Below, in pieces: positions 29,389 to 38,375 of a stretch of 64,000 nt of DNA. The DNA lies in the NCBI RefSeq assembly GCF_007992115.1, contig NZ_BJZQ01000007.1:1-64000 (forward strand). Reading direction: 5' to 3'. Source of the DNA: Aeromicrobium flavum. GTDB lineage: Bacteria > Actinomycetota > Actinomycetes > Propionibacteriales > Nocardioidaceae. The notes under the pieces were generated by a model that saw nothing but the letters and a program-made list of their open reading frames with translations, had not been told where the DNA came from and did no database searches. Position 1 is the first letter of the stretch, and each line of letters starts with the position of its first letter. The position numbers and the translations under genes were made by a program.

Positions 29389-30793
29389 GGCGGCAATCTA
29401 CCGCGTCGGTCCCGACGGACCCGTGTACCGTCGGGGCGTGCCCTGGCGCCGTCGTCTTCGCCTCCCGGCGTCGATCGCCCACCCCGTGCGATTGCTGCCG
29501 CTGGCCTTCCTCTCGCTCATCGTGCTCGGCACGTTGATGCTCCTCATGCCCTTCGCGCGTGAGGGAGAGCGCGATCCGTCGTTCATGGACGCCTTCTTCA
29601 CGGCCACCTCGGCGGTGACGGTGACGGGCCTCGCCACGGTCGACACCGGCAGCTACTGGTCGCCGATCGGCCACGCGATCATCCTCGTGCTCGTCGAGAT
29701 CGGCGGCATCGGCATCATCGCCATGACGACCGTGCTGGGCCTGTTCGTCGGTGGGCGCCTGGGCCTGCGCACCCGGCTCGCGGCCCAGACCGACATGCAC
29801 GTCGTGAGCCTGGGCGACGTCGGCCCGCTGTTCAAGCGTGTCGCCTTCACGATGCTGGTGTTCCAGGGCGTCACGGCGGTCGTCCTCACGCTGCGGTACT
29901 CGACGCACTACTTCGACTCGTTCGCCTACTCGCTGTGGCACGGCGTGTTCGACGCCGTCATGGCCTTCAACAACGCCGGCTTCTCGCTGCACGCCGACAG
30001 CCTCACCGGCTACGCCGGCGACTACGCGGTGATCCTGCCGATCTCGGTGGCGGTCTTCGCCGGCGGCGTGGGCTTCCCCGTCCTGGCCGAGCTCTACCAG
30101 GAGTGGCGCTCGCCCAGGACCTGGACGATCCACACCCGCCTGACGGTGTGGGGATCGCTGTTCCTGCTGGTCGTGGCCTCGACCCTGTTCGTGGCGGTCG
30201 AGTGGAACAATCCCGCGACGATCGGCGGCCTGAGCCCGATCGACAAGCTCGTCACCGGCGTCGAGGGCGGCATCATGCCGCGGTCCGGCGGCTTCAACAG
30301 CTTCGACTGGGGCCAGGTCGAGCCGGTCACGCTGTTCACCGCGGTCATCATGATGTTCATCGGCGGCGGCAGCGCCTCGACCGCGGGCGGCATCAAGGTC
30401 ACGACGTTCCTGCTGCTGGGCTACGTCATCCTGGCCGAGCTGCGCGGCGAGGAGCAGGTGCGCATCGGCAGCCGGGCGATCAACTCGCGCACGATCCGCA
30501 CGGCGCTGAGCATCGCCCTGATCGCCGTGGGCCTCGTGACGGCCGGCGCGATGCTGCTGATGATGTTCTCGGCCGTCACGTTCGCCGACGGACTGTTCGA
30601 GTCCGCGTCGGCCTTCGGCACCGTGGGTCTGTCGACCGGCCTCACCCCCGACCTCAATCTGCCCGGACGCCTGGTGCTCATCGTCTTGATGTTCATCGGC
30701 CGAGTGGGCACGATTACGGCAGCCTCCGCGTTCGTGCTGCGGCGACGCCAATCCAGGTATCACCTTCCCGAGGAGCAACCGATCATTGGCTAA
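29387..30793 (+). CDS. TrkH/KtrB-family potassium uptake channel subunit
   Basis: This polytopic protein of 468 residues (451 if translation starts at GTG 29438) carries the four-pore-loop architecture of Trk/Ktr K+ translocators: TATSAVTVTGLATVD, FNNAGFSLHADS, RSGGFNSFDWG and ASAFGTVGLSTG, each with the filter glycine. KtrB-like length favours partnership with the single-domain RCK protein encoded next. The ATG at 29387 overlaps the start of the divergent wall gene, which would leave no promoter space. GTG 29438 lies in the same frame and may be the true start. It overlaps the next gene by 8 bases. Confidence 0.88.
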   Translation: MAAIYRVGPDGPVYRRGVPWRRRLRLPASIAHPVRLLPLAFLSLIVLGTLMLLMPFAREGERDPSFMDAFFTATSAVTVTGLATVDTGSYWSPIGHAIILVLVEIGGIGIIAMTTVLGLFVGGRLGLRTRLAAQTDMHVVSLGDVGPLFKRVAFTMLVFQGVTAVVLTLRYSTHYFDSFAYSLWHGVFDAVMAFNNAGFSLHADSLTGYAGDYAVILPISVAVFAGGVGFPVLAELYQEWRSPRTWTIHTRLTVWGSLFLLVVASTLFVAVEWNNPATIGGLSPIDKLVTGVEGGIMPRSGGFNSFDWGQVEPVTLFTAVIMMFIGGGSASTAGGIKVTTFLLLGYVILAELRGEEQVRIGSRAINSRTIRTALSIALIAVGLVTAGAMLLMMFSAVTFADGLFESASAFGTVGLSTGLTPDLNLPGRLVLIVLMFIGRVGTITAASAFVLRRRQSRYHLPEEQPIIG

Positions 30794-31460
30794 CAACGAC
30801 TCCCTCACCGCGCCCGTCCTCGTCGTGGGACTGGGTCGGTTCGGCTCCGCCGTCGCGCGGTCGCTGGTCCGGCTCGGCCACGACGTCCTGGGCGTCGACG
30901 AGGACGCCAACCTGGTGCAGCGCTTCGCCAGCGAGTTCACCCACGTCGTGTCGGCCGACACCACCGACACCGAGGCCCTGCGCCAGATCGGCGCCGAGCA
31001 GTTCGACCGCGCCGTCGTGGGCATCGGCACCGACATCGAGGCCAGCGTCCTCACGGTGCTGAGCCTCGTCGAGCTGGGCGTCTCGGAGGTCTGGGCCAAG
31101 GCGATCAACGCCAAGCACGCCCGCATCCTCGAGCGCGTCGGCGCCACGCACGTCGTGCGACCCGAGTCGGCCATGGGCGAGCGTGTGGCCCACATGGTCA
31201 CCGGCGCGATGATCGACTACATCGAGTTCGACGACGGCTTCTCGATCGCGCGCACGCGCGCACCGCGGCTGGCGGCGGGGCGCACCCTGCTCGAGTCGCA
31301 GCTGCGGGCGCGGTTCGGCGTCACGGTCGTCGGCGTCAAGCGCCGCGGCGAGGACTTCACGTACGCGCGGCCCGAGACGTCGATCGCGGCGTCCGACGAG
31401 CTGATCGTGTCGGGGCCCACCAAGAAGGTCGAGACCTTCTGCGCACTGGGCAACTCGTAG
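30786..31460 (+). CDS. TrkA/KtrA-family potassium uptake regulator
   Basis: The 224-residue cytosolic protein has an RCK_N Rossmann domain (LVVGLGRFGSAVARSLVRLG, DEDANLVQRFASEFTHVV) and an RCK_C domain near the end (ASDELIVSGPTKKVETF). It gates the membrane subunit encoded upstream in response to NAD(H) or ATP/ADP-type ligands, as known for KtrA. The start is an unusual TTG at 30786, supported by GAGGAG about 10 bases upstream and by the position of the Rossmann strand. It overlaps the channel gene by 8 bases. Confidence 0.88.
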   Translation: MANNDSLTAPVLVVGLGRFGSAVARSLVRLGHDVLGVDEDANLVQRFASEFTHVVSADTTDTEALRQIGAEQFDRAVVGIGTDIEASVLTVLSLVELGVSEVWAKAINAKHARILERVGATHVVRPESAMGERVAHMVTGAMIDYIEFDDGFSIARTRAPRLAAGRTLLESQLRARFGVTVVGVKRRGEDFTYARPETSIAASDELIVSGPTKKVETFCALGNS

Positions 31461-31509
31461 GAGGCGACGGACGACGCGGAGCGCGCGCGGGAGCCGGGAG
31501 GCCTGCGGA

Positions 31510-31515
31510 TAACCT
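31510..31515 (+). promoter_or_regulatory. Leaderless-type -10 before leuS
   Basis: TAACCT is followed by exactly 6 bases and the GTG at 31522, with no Shine-Dalgarno sequence. No GlnR-like pentamer stands at the 10-base position. Confidence 0.45.
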
Positions 31516-31521
31516 TGACCG

Positions 31522-34335
31522 GTGAGCAACCAGGACAGTGTGGAGGGCGCGGCACCGGAGGGTGCGGCACATCGGTACACCAGTGAGTACGCCGGCCGGA
31601 TCGAGACGGCGTGGCAGGACCGCTGGGAGGCCGAGGGCACGTTCGAGGCGCCCAACCCCGTCGGCGAGCTCGCCACCGACGACCCGCGGCACAACGCGCA
31701 CGGCTCCAAGTACTTCCTGATGGACATGTTCCCGTACCCCTCCGGTGCGGGCCTGCACGTCGGCCACCCGCTGGGCTACATCGCCACCGACGTCGTCGGC
31801 CGCTTCCGCCGGATGCAGGGCGACAACGTGCTGCACGCGCTGGGCTACGACGCCTTCGGCCTGCCGGCCGAGATCTACGCCGTCCAGACCGGCCGCCACC
31901 CGCGCGAGACGACGCTCGAGAACATCGCCAACATGCGGCGTCAGCTGCGCCGGCTGGGCCTGGCCCACGACAACCGCCGCTCCTTCGCCACGATCGATCC
32001 CGAGTTCATGCGCTGGACGCAGTGGATCTTCCTGCAGATCTTCAACTCCTGGTACGACGCCGACCAGGGCAAGGCGCGCCCCATCGCCGAGCTGATCGAC
32101 GAGCTGGGCACCGACGACCCCGCGGTCATCGACCAGTACCGGCTGGCCTACATCAGCGAGTCGCCGGTCAACTGGTGCCCGGGCCTGGGCACCGTGCTGG
32201 CGAACGAGGAGGTCACGGCCGACAACCGCAGCGAGCGCGGCAACTTCCCGGTCTTCAAGCGCAACCTGCGCCAGTGGCAGATGCGGATCACGGCGTACGC
32301 CGACCGGCTGATCGACGACCTCGAGCGGGTCGACTGGCCCACGCCGGTCAAGATGATGCAGCGCAACTGGATCGGCCGCTCGCACGGCGCGCAGGTGCGC
32401 TTCGAGTCCGCCGCCGGGCCCGTCGAGGTCTTCACGACGCGTCCCGACACGCTGTTCGGCGCCACGTACATGGTGCTGGCGCCCGAGCACCCGCTGGTCG
32501 ACGACCTGGCCGCCGAGACGTGGCCCGACGCCGTCGACGAGCGCTGGACCGGGGGCGCTCCCGACCCGATCACCGCGATCGCGCAGTACCGCCGCACGGC
32601 CGCCGCGAAGACCGACGTCGAGCGCCAGGAGAACAAGGAGAAGACCGGCGTCTTCACCGGCTCCTTCGCCACCAACCCCGTCAACGGCGAGGCCGTCCCC
32701 GTCTTCATCGCCGACTACGTCCTCATGGGCTACGGCACGGGCGCCATCATGGCCGTGCCCGGGCACGACGAGCGCGACTTCGAGTTCGCCACCGAGCTGA
32801 GCCTGCGCATCGTCCCGGTCGTGCAGTCGCCCGAGGACGAGGTCCTGCCCTGGACCGGCGACGGCGTCGCGATCAACTCCGACAACACCGACACGTTCGG
32901 CGACGAGGGCGTCAGCCTCGACGGCCTGGGTGTCGACGAGGCCAAGAGCGCGATCATCGCGTGGCTGGAGCAGCGCGGGCTGGGCGAGGGCACCACGACG
33001 TACCGGCTGCGCGACTGGCTGTTCAGCCGGCAGCGCTACTGGGGCGAGCCCTTCCCGATCGTCTACGACGAGGACGGCCGCGCCATCGCGCTGCCCGACT
33101 CGATGCTGCCGGTCGAGCTGCCCGAGGTGCCCGACTACTCGCCCAAGACGTTCGAGCCCGACGACGCCACGAGCATGCCCGAGCCGCCACTGGCCCGCGT
33201 GCCCGAGTGGGTCGAGGTCGAGCTCGACCTCGGCGACGGCCCGAAGCGCTACCGCCGCGAGACCAACACGATGCCGAACTGGGCCGGCTCCAGCTGGTAC
33301 GAGCTGCGGTACACCGACCCGACCAACACCGACGTCCTGACCGATCCGCAGAACGAGCGCTACTGGCTCGGCCCGAAGGCCCCCGGCGAGGCCGGTGGCG
33401 TCGACCTCTACGTCGGCGGCGTCGAGCACGCGGTGCTGCACCTGCTGTACGCGCGCTTCTGGCACAAGGTGCTGTTCGACCTGGGCCACATCAGCTCCGA
33501 GGAGCCGTTCCAGCGGCTCATCAACCAGGGCTACATCCAGGCGTACGCGTTCACCGACGAGCGCGGCGTCTACGTCCCGGCCGACGAGGTCGAGGAGCGC
33601 GACGGCCAGTGGTTCTTCGAGGGCAGGCCGGTCAACCGTGAGTACGGGAAGATGGGCAAGAGCCTGAAGAACTCCGTCACGCCCGACGACATGTACGACG
33701 CCTACGGCGCCGACACCCTGCGCGTGTACGAGATGTCGATGGGCCCGCTCGAGCAGTCGCGGCCGTGGGACACGCGCGCCGTCGTCGGCTCGCAGCGGTT
33801 CCTGCAGCGGGTCTGGCGTCTCGTCGTCGACGAGGAGTCCGGTGAGGTCGTCGTCGACGACAGCGAGCCCGACACCGCCACGCTGCGCGCCCTGCACCGG
33901 GCGATCGACGGCGTCACCGAGGACATGGGCGAGCTGCGCTTCAACACCGCGATCGCCAAGCTGATCGAGCTGACCAACCACCTGACCAAGGAGTCGGTCC
34001 GCTCGCGCTCGGTCATCGAGTCGCTCGTGCTGATGCTCGCGCCGGTGGCGCCCCACGTCGCCGAGGAGCTGTGGTCGCGGCTGGGCCACGAGCACACGCT
34101 GACCTACGAGTCGTGGCCGGTGGCCGACCCGCAGTACCTCGTCGAGGACCTCGTCACCTGCGTCGTGCAGATCCAGGGCAAGGTCCGGGGCAAGGTCGAG
34201 GTCCCCGCCGACATCAGCGACGAGGACCTCACCGCCCTCGCGCTGGCCGAGCCCAACGTGGCCCGCACGATCGGCGACCGCGAGGTCCGCAAGGTGATCG
34301 TGCGCGCGCCGAAGCTGGTTAGCGTCGTCGTCTGA
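31522..34335 (+). CDS. leuS: Leucyl-tRNA synthetase
   Basis: LeuRS charges tRNA-Leu. The 937-residue protein has the class I HIGH-type motif in [15 protein letters not shown] (about residue 72 onward), the CP1 editing domain with [20 protein letters not shown] and [19 protein letters not shown], and the KMSKS motif as KMGKS (710-714) followed by [12 protein letters not shown]-terminal TGS-like tail ends [13 protein letters not shown] and beyond. Length is normal for actinobacterial LeuRS. The GTG start follows a leaderless-type -10. It is an essential cytosolic enzyme. Confidence 0.97.
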   Translation: MSNQDSVEGAAPEGAAHRYTSEYAGRIETAWQDRWEAEGTFEAPNPVGELATDDPRHNAHGSKYFLMDMFPYPSGAGLHVGHPLGYIATDVVGRFRRMQGDNVLHALGYDAFGLPAEIYAVQTGRHPRETTLENIANMRRQLRRLGLAHDNRRSFATIDPEFMRWTQWIFLQIFNSWYDADQGKARPIAELIDELGTDDPAVIDQYRLAYISESPVNWCPGLGTVLANEEVTADNRSERGNFPVFKRNLRQWQMRITAYADRLIDDLERVDWPTPVKMMQRNWIGRSHGAQVRFESAAGPVEVFTTRPDTLFGATYMVLAPEHPLVDDLAAETWPDAVDERWTGGAPDPITAIAQYRRTAAAKTDVERQENKEKTGVFTGSFATNPVNGEAVPVFIADYVLMGYGTGAIMAVPGHDERDFEFATELSLRIVPVVQSPEDEVLPWTGDGVAINSDNTDTFGDEGVSLDGLGVDEAKSAIIAWLEQRGLGEGTTTYRLRDWLFSRQRYWGEPFPIVYDEDGRAIALPDSMLPVELPEVPDYSPKTFEPDDATSMPEPPLARVPEWVEVELDLGDGPKRYRRETNTMPNWAGSSWYELRYTDPTNTDVLTDPQNERYWLGPKAPGEAGGVDLYVGGVEHAVLHLLYARFWHKVLFDLGHISSEEPFQRLINQGYIQAYAFTDERGVYVPADEVEERDGQWFFEGRPVNREYGKMGKSLKNSVTPDDMYDAYGADTLRVYEMSMGPLEQSRPWDTRAVVGSQRFLQRVWRLVVDEESGEVVVDDSEPDTATLRALHRAIDGVTEDMGELRFNTAIAKLIELTNHLTKESVRSRSVIESLVLMLAPVAPHVAEELWSRLGHEHTLTYESWPVADPQYLVEDLVTCVVQIQGKVRGKVEVPADISDEDLTALALAEPNVARTIGDREVRKVIVRAPKLVSVVV

Positions 34336-34362
34336 GGACCCTCGCCGTGCCACGATGAGGGC

Positions 34363-35253
34363 GTGGCCGCAGTCGAGTTGGAGGGGGTCGTCAAGACCTT
34401 CGGAGCCGTACGCGCCCTGGACGGTGTCGACCTGACGGTCGAGGCCGGTGAGGTCCACGGCTTCCTCGGGCCCAACGGGGCCGGCAAGTCGACCGCGATC
34501 CGCGTGCTGCTGGGGCTGCTGAAGGCCGACTCCGGCCGGGCCACCCTGCTCGGCGGGGACCCGTGGGGCGAGGCGGCGGAGCTGCATCGGCGGATCGCGT
34601 ACGTGCCCGGCGACGTGGCCCTGTGGCCCGGGCTCACCGGCGGCGAGGTCATCGACGTCCTGGCCCGCCTGCGGGGAGGCCTGGACGAGCGGCGCCGCGC
34701 CGAGACGATCGAGCGGTTCGAGTTCGATCCGACGAAGAAGTGCCGCACCTACTCCAAGGGGAACCGGCAGAAGGTCGCGCTCATCGCCGCGTTGGCCAGC
34801 CGGGCCGAGCTCTACCTGCTCGACGAGCCGACCTCGGGACTCGACCCCCTCATGGAGAAGGAGTTCCAGCAGGCTGTGCTCGAGCTGAAGGACGAGGGCG
34901 CGACCGTGCTGCTGAGCTCGCACATCCTGGCGGAGGCCGAGGCGCTGTCCGACCGGATCAGCATCATCCGGGCGGGACAGGTGGTGCAGAGCGGCTCGCT
35001 GGCCGAGTTGCGCCACCTCACTCGCACGACGGTCATCGCCGAGACCGCCCGGTCCGCCGCGCACCTGGCCGAGGTCGACGGGGTCCACCACCCGCGGTTC
35101 GTCGGCGCGCGGATCACCTTCGACGTCGACTCCGTCCACCTCGACGCGGCCGTGCAGGCGCTCGCACCGCTCGGGGTGCGCTCCCTCTCCGTCCACCCGC
35201 CGACGCTGGAGGAGCTCTTCCTGCGGCAGTACGGCGAGGAGGCGACGGCGTGA
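34363..35253 (+). CDS. ABC exporter ATP-binding protein (DrrA-like)
   Basis: The 296-residue ATPase has Walker [10 protein letters not shown], a signature region [15 protein letters not shown] in place of the canonical LSGGQ, Walker [15 protein letters not shown] and switch [10 protein letters not shown], typical of DrrA/CcmA-like drug or polyketide exporters. The SKGN variant signature is common in this branch. It overlaps the permease gene by 4 bases, forming a two-gene export system. CACGAT stands 6 bases before the GTG start. Confidence 0.9.
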   Translation: MAAVELEGVVKTFGAVRALDGVDLTVEAGEVHGFLGPNGAGKSTAIRVLLGLLKADSGRATLLGGDPWGEAAELHRRIAYVPGDVALWPGLTGGEVIDVLARLRGGLDERRRAETIERFEFDPTKKCRTYSKGNRQKVALIAALASRAELYLLDEPTSGLDPLMEKEFQQAVLELKDEGATVLLSSHILAEAEALSDRISIIRAGQVVQSGSLAELRHLTRTTVIAETARSAAHLAEVDGVHHPRFVGARITFDVDSVHLDAAVQALAPLGVRSLSVHPPTLEELFLRQYGEEATA

Positions 35254-36848
35254 GCTCGCCCTTCACGGGGACCAGGCACCTCGTCCGGCTCATCCTGCGC
35301 CGCGACCGCTGGATCCTGCCCGCGTGGATCGTCGGTCTCGGGGGAACGATCACCGCCAGTGCGCTGGCCGTCCCATCGTTCTACGACACGCCCGAGAAGG
35401 TCGCCGGGTACGCGGGCGCGGTCGGGACGAGTCCCGTCAGCCATCTGATGTCCGGTCGTCAGGCGGGCATCGACACCTTGGGTGGCATCGTCGCCAACGA
35501 GATCTCGCAGGTGGCCCAGCTGGGCATCTGCCTCATGGTGATGTTCCTGGTGGTGCGGCACACCCGGGCCGAGGAGGAGAGCGGCCGGGCCGAGCTGGTC
35601 CGTTCGACCGTGGTGGGTCGTCACGCCGCCACCCTCGCGGCGCTGCTTTACGGCGTCGCTGCGGCGCTCGTGATCGGCCTCGTCACGACCGTCTCGATGC
35701 TCGCGGTGGATCTGGGCCTCCTCGGCAGCGTGACCTACGGTGCCGGGCTGACCCTGCTCGGCCTCTGCTACGTCGCGATCACGCTCGTCGCCGTGCAGGT
35801 CGCGACGTCGGCCCGTGAGGCGCTCGGGCTCGCGGGCGCCGCGATCGCCGTCGGGTACCTGGTCCGGGGCGTGGGCGCGATGCAGGACAACGCACTCGTG
35901 TGGGTGTCGCCGTTCGGCTGGGCGCAACGGATGGACGCGTTCGGTGCCGAGCAGTGGTGGCCGGCGGTGCCGGTCGTGCTGCTGACGGCGGCGCTGCTCG
36001 GCGTGGCCGGCTGGCTGACGGTCCATCGCGATTTCGCGGGCGGCGTGCTTCCGGCGCGCCCCGGCCGGCCGCGTGCCTCGCGCTTCCTCGGCACACCGCT
36101 GGGCCTGACCCTGCGTCTCCAACGGGGCCTGCTCATCGGGTGGGCCGTCGGCCTGACGGCGCTCGGACTGCTCTACGGCGCGGTGATGCCGACCATTCCC
36201 GATCTGGTGGCGTCGAACCCGGACATCGCCGAGGTCATCGGCGCGTCCCCGGACGTCGAGCAGGCGCTGACCGACGCGTTCCTGCGGTACATCTTCTTGT
36301 TCATGGCCGCGGCCTCCTGCGGCTTCGTGGTCACCTCCGTGCTCCGCCTGCGTGCCGAGGAGGAGTCCGGTCGCGCCGAGCTGGTGCTGGCCACCGGAGT
36401 CAGGAGGACGTCGTGGATGGCCGCGGCCGCGGTGGTCGCCTTCGCCGGTGTCCTGCTGCTGACGCTGTTGATGGGTCTGGGCCTGGCCGTGGGCTACGCG
36501 GTCGGGACGGGGGAGTGGGACCGGGTCGTCGAGCACGTGGGCGGCCAGACGAGCTACCTGCCGGGGGTGCTCGTCGTGGCCGCCCTTGCGGTCGCCGTCG
36601 TCGGGCTGTGGCCGCGCCGGTCCCTCCTGGCGTGGGCCGTGGTGGCGTTCGTCGTCGTCCAGGTCCTCCTGGGAGAGACGCTCCGGCTGCCGAGCTGGGT
36701 CGACGCCGTCTCGCCGTTCTCGCACCTGCCGGAGGTGCCGGTCGAGGACTTCGACCCGGTTCCCGGCCTGGTCGAGCTCGCCCTGGCGGCCGGCGCGGTC
36801 GGGTGGGGCCTGTGGGCCTTCCGGCGCCGCGACGTCACGACGCCGTGA
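35250..36848 (+). CDS. ABC exporter permease (polyketide-antibiotic exporter-like)
   Basis: The 532-residue protein has about twelve hydrophobic segments arranged as two halves, each carrying the same [12 protein letters not shown] stretch (near residues 105 and 367), evidence of an ancient internal duplication. This is the permease type annotated in actinobacteria as exporter of polyketide antibiotics, paired with DrrA-like ATPases. The GTG start lies in a GTGA overlap with the ATPase gene. No biosynthetic cluster or resistance regulator is adjacent, so the exported compound is unknown. Confidence 0.85.
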   Translation: MSSPFTGTRHLVRLILRRDRWILPAWIVGLGGTITASALAVPSFYDTPEKVAGYAGAVGTSPVSHLMSGRQAGIDTLGGIVANEISQVAQLGICLMVMFLVVRHTRAEEESGRAELVRSTVVGRHAATLAALLYGVAAALVIGLVTTVSMLAVDLGLLGSVTYGAGLTLLGLCYVAITLVAVQVATSAREALGLAGAAIAVGYLVRGVGAMQDNALVWVSPFGWAQRMDAFGAEQWWPAVPVVLLTAALLGVAGWLTVHRDFAGGVLPARPGRPRASRFLGTPLGLTLRLQRGLLIGWAVGLTALGLLYGAVMPTIPDLVASNPDIAEVIGASPDVEQALTDAFLRYIFLFMAAASCGFVVTSVLRLRAEEESGRAELVLATGVRRTSWMAAAAVVAFAGVLLLTLLMGLGLAVGYAVGTGEWDRVVEHVGGQTSYLPGVLVVAALAVAVVGLWPRRSLLAWAVVAFVVVQVLLGETLRLPSWVDAVSPFSHLPEVPVEDFDPVPGLVELALAAGAVGWGLWAFRRRDVTTP

Positions 36849-36858
36849 CCCGCGCGTC

Positions 36859-38184
36859 TCAGACCCGGGCCGCGTGGGTGTCGGTGCCGGGTCGGGCGTA
36901 GACGCCCCAGGCCACGACGAGCATCACCGCGTAGACCGCGGCGAAGGCCCACAGCCCGCCCGTGATGCCCAGCTCGGCGAACGTCCGCGGCACGAAGAAC
37001 GAGCCCAGGGCTCCGACGGCGCCGGCGATGCCGATGCAGCCGGCGGCGGCGCGGTGCCCGCGGGCCCGTCCCTCGACGTCGCGCACGCCGATCTGGAAGG
37101 CGATCGGGATCATCCGGTAGACCGACCCGTTGCCGATGCCCGCGGCGCCGAAGAGCAGCAGGAACAGGCCCAGGAAGAGCCCGAATCCGGCGTCGTCGAG
37201 GGTCAGCACGAGCCCGACGACACCGACGCCCATCGCGAGGTACGAGGCCATCGTCACGCGGGTGCCGCCGAGGCGGTCGGCCAGCGCGCCGCCGAACGGG
37301 CGCATCAGCGCGCCGGTGGCGGCGCCGAGGAACGCGACGGCGATCGGCACGTCGGGGTGCATGGCCTTCATCAGCGTCGGGAACGTCAGCGAGAAGCCTA
37401 GGAACGAGCCGAACGTGCCGATGTACAGGAACGAGATCACCCAGGTGTGGTGGTTGTGGACGGCCAGGGCGTAGCTGCGCAGGTCGGACGCCGCGTTGGA
37501 GAGGTTGTTCATGAGCAGGAGGGCCGCCAGCGCCGACAGGATCGCCGCGGGGATGAAGATCAGGCCGGCGCGCTCCAGCGCGATGCCGGCACCGGAGGTG
37601 ATGATCAGGGGCACGACCAGCTGCACGATGCCGGTGCCCAGGTTGCCGCCGGCGGCGTTGATGCCGAGCGCCTTGCCCTTCTCGCGCTGCGGGTAGAAGA
37701 ACGAGATGTTGACCATCGAGGAGGCGAAGTTGCCGCCGCCGAAGCCGGCCAGCGACGCGATCAGCAGCATCACGGCGAACGGGGTGGAGGGGTCGCTCAC
37801 GGCCCAGGCCAGGCCCGCGGCCGGGATGAGCAGCAGCAGCGAGGAGATGACGGTCCAGTTGCGGCCGCCGAACACCGGGACCATGAACGTGTAGAGGATC
37901 CGCATGGCCGCACCCGTCAGGCCGGGCAGCGCGATCAGCCAGTACAGCTGGTCGCTCGTGTAGTCGAAGCCGGCGTCGCCGAGGTTCGGGACGACGATGC
38001 TCCACACGCCGAGCATCATGAAGCCGAAGAACTCGGCGAAGACGGACACGACGAGGTTCCGGCGGGCGATGGCCCGGCCCGGGCCCTCCCACTGGGACTC
38101 GTCCTCGGGGTTCCAGCCGTCGATCCAGCGCCCCTTGCGGTGGACGAGGCCGGTCGAGAGGTCGGTGTTGTTCACGGTGGTCAT
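36859..38184 (-). CDS. narK: NarK-family nitrate/nitrite transporter
   Basis: This 441-residue MFS protein has about twelve membrane segments and the nitrate-signature regions of NarK/NasA carriers: GFGGGNFASSMVNISFFYP in the fifth helix and GAAGIGNGSVYRMIP in the eleventh, both glycine-rich. It imports nitrate or exchanges it with nitrite. The ATG at 38184 is chosen because AGGAG lies 7 bases upstream; a longer frame would cover the promoter. It is divergent from the nitrite reductase operon. Confidence 0.93.
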   Translation of the reverse strand: MTTVNNTDLSTGLVHRKGRWIDGWNPEDESQWEGPGRAIARRNLVVSVFAEFFGFMMLGVWSIVVPNLGDAGFDYTSDQLYWLIALPGLTGAAMRILYTFMVPVFGGRNWTVISSLLLLIPAAGLAWAVSDPSTPFAVMLLIASLAGFGGGNFASSMVNISFFYPQREKGKALGINAAGGNLGTGIVQLVVPLIITSGAGIALERAGLIFIPAAILSALAALLLMNNLSNAASDLRSYALAVHNHHTWVISFLYIGTFGSFLGFSLTFPTLMKAMHPDVPIAVAFLGAATGALMRPFGGALADRLGGTRVTMASYLAMGVGVVGLVLTLDDAGFGLFLGLFLLLFGAAGIGNGSVYRMIPIAFQIGVRDVEGRARGHRAAAGCIGIAGAVGALGSFFVPRTFAELGITGGLWAFAAVYAVMLVVAWGVYARPGTDTHAARV

Positions 38185-38221
38185 CAGCGCTCCTGACGCA
38201 GGGCGGGGTCGGATGCCGACG

Positions 38222-38276
38222 ACGGTAGGAACGGCGCGTTTCACCCGACCGCGCCTGCCGGTAACCGGGCGGGAAC
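38222..38276 (-). promoter_or_regulatory. narK promoter with GlnR-like box
   Basis: On the minus strand GAAAC (complement of 38238-38242) lies 10 bases before TACCGT (complement of 38222-38227). Upstream are GTTAC (complement of 38261-38265) and GTTCC (complement of 38272-38276), 6 bases apart, though the inner spacing is one base long. The leader to the narK ATG is about 30 bases and includes AGGAG. Confidence 0.55.
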
Positions 38277-38326
38277 GTTCTGCTCACAGCGGCCACGGTG
38301 CGGTCGTGACAGGGATGTCATCGTCC

Positions 38327-38369
38327 GTTACATGCATTGTTCGGGCCGGAAACCTGGGCCGACGACGCT
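38327..38369 (+). promoter_or_regulatory. nirB promoter with GlnR-like box
   Basis: GTTAC (38327-38331), TGTTC (38338-38342) and GAAAC (38349-38353) stand at 6-base intervals. The last is 10 bases before GACGCT (38364-38369), which is 6 bases before the nirB ATG. A separate palindrome TGACAGGGATGTCA (38307-38320) is a possible NnaR site, which is speculative. Confidence 0.5.
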
Positions 38370-38375
38370 GGAGGC

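Noticed and set aside
31357-35196. A minus-strand open frame of 1279 codons opposite leuS
   Set aside because: LeuRS on the plus strand is unmistakable, and the antisense translation has no recognisable domain.
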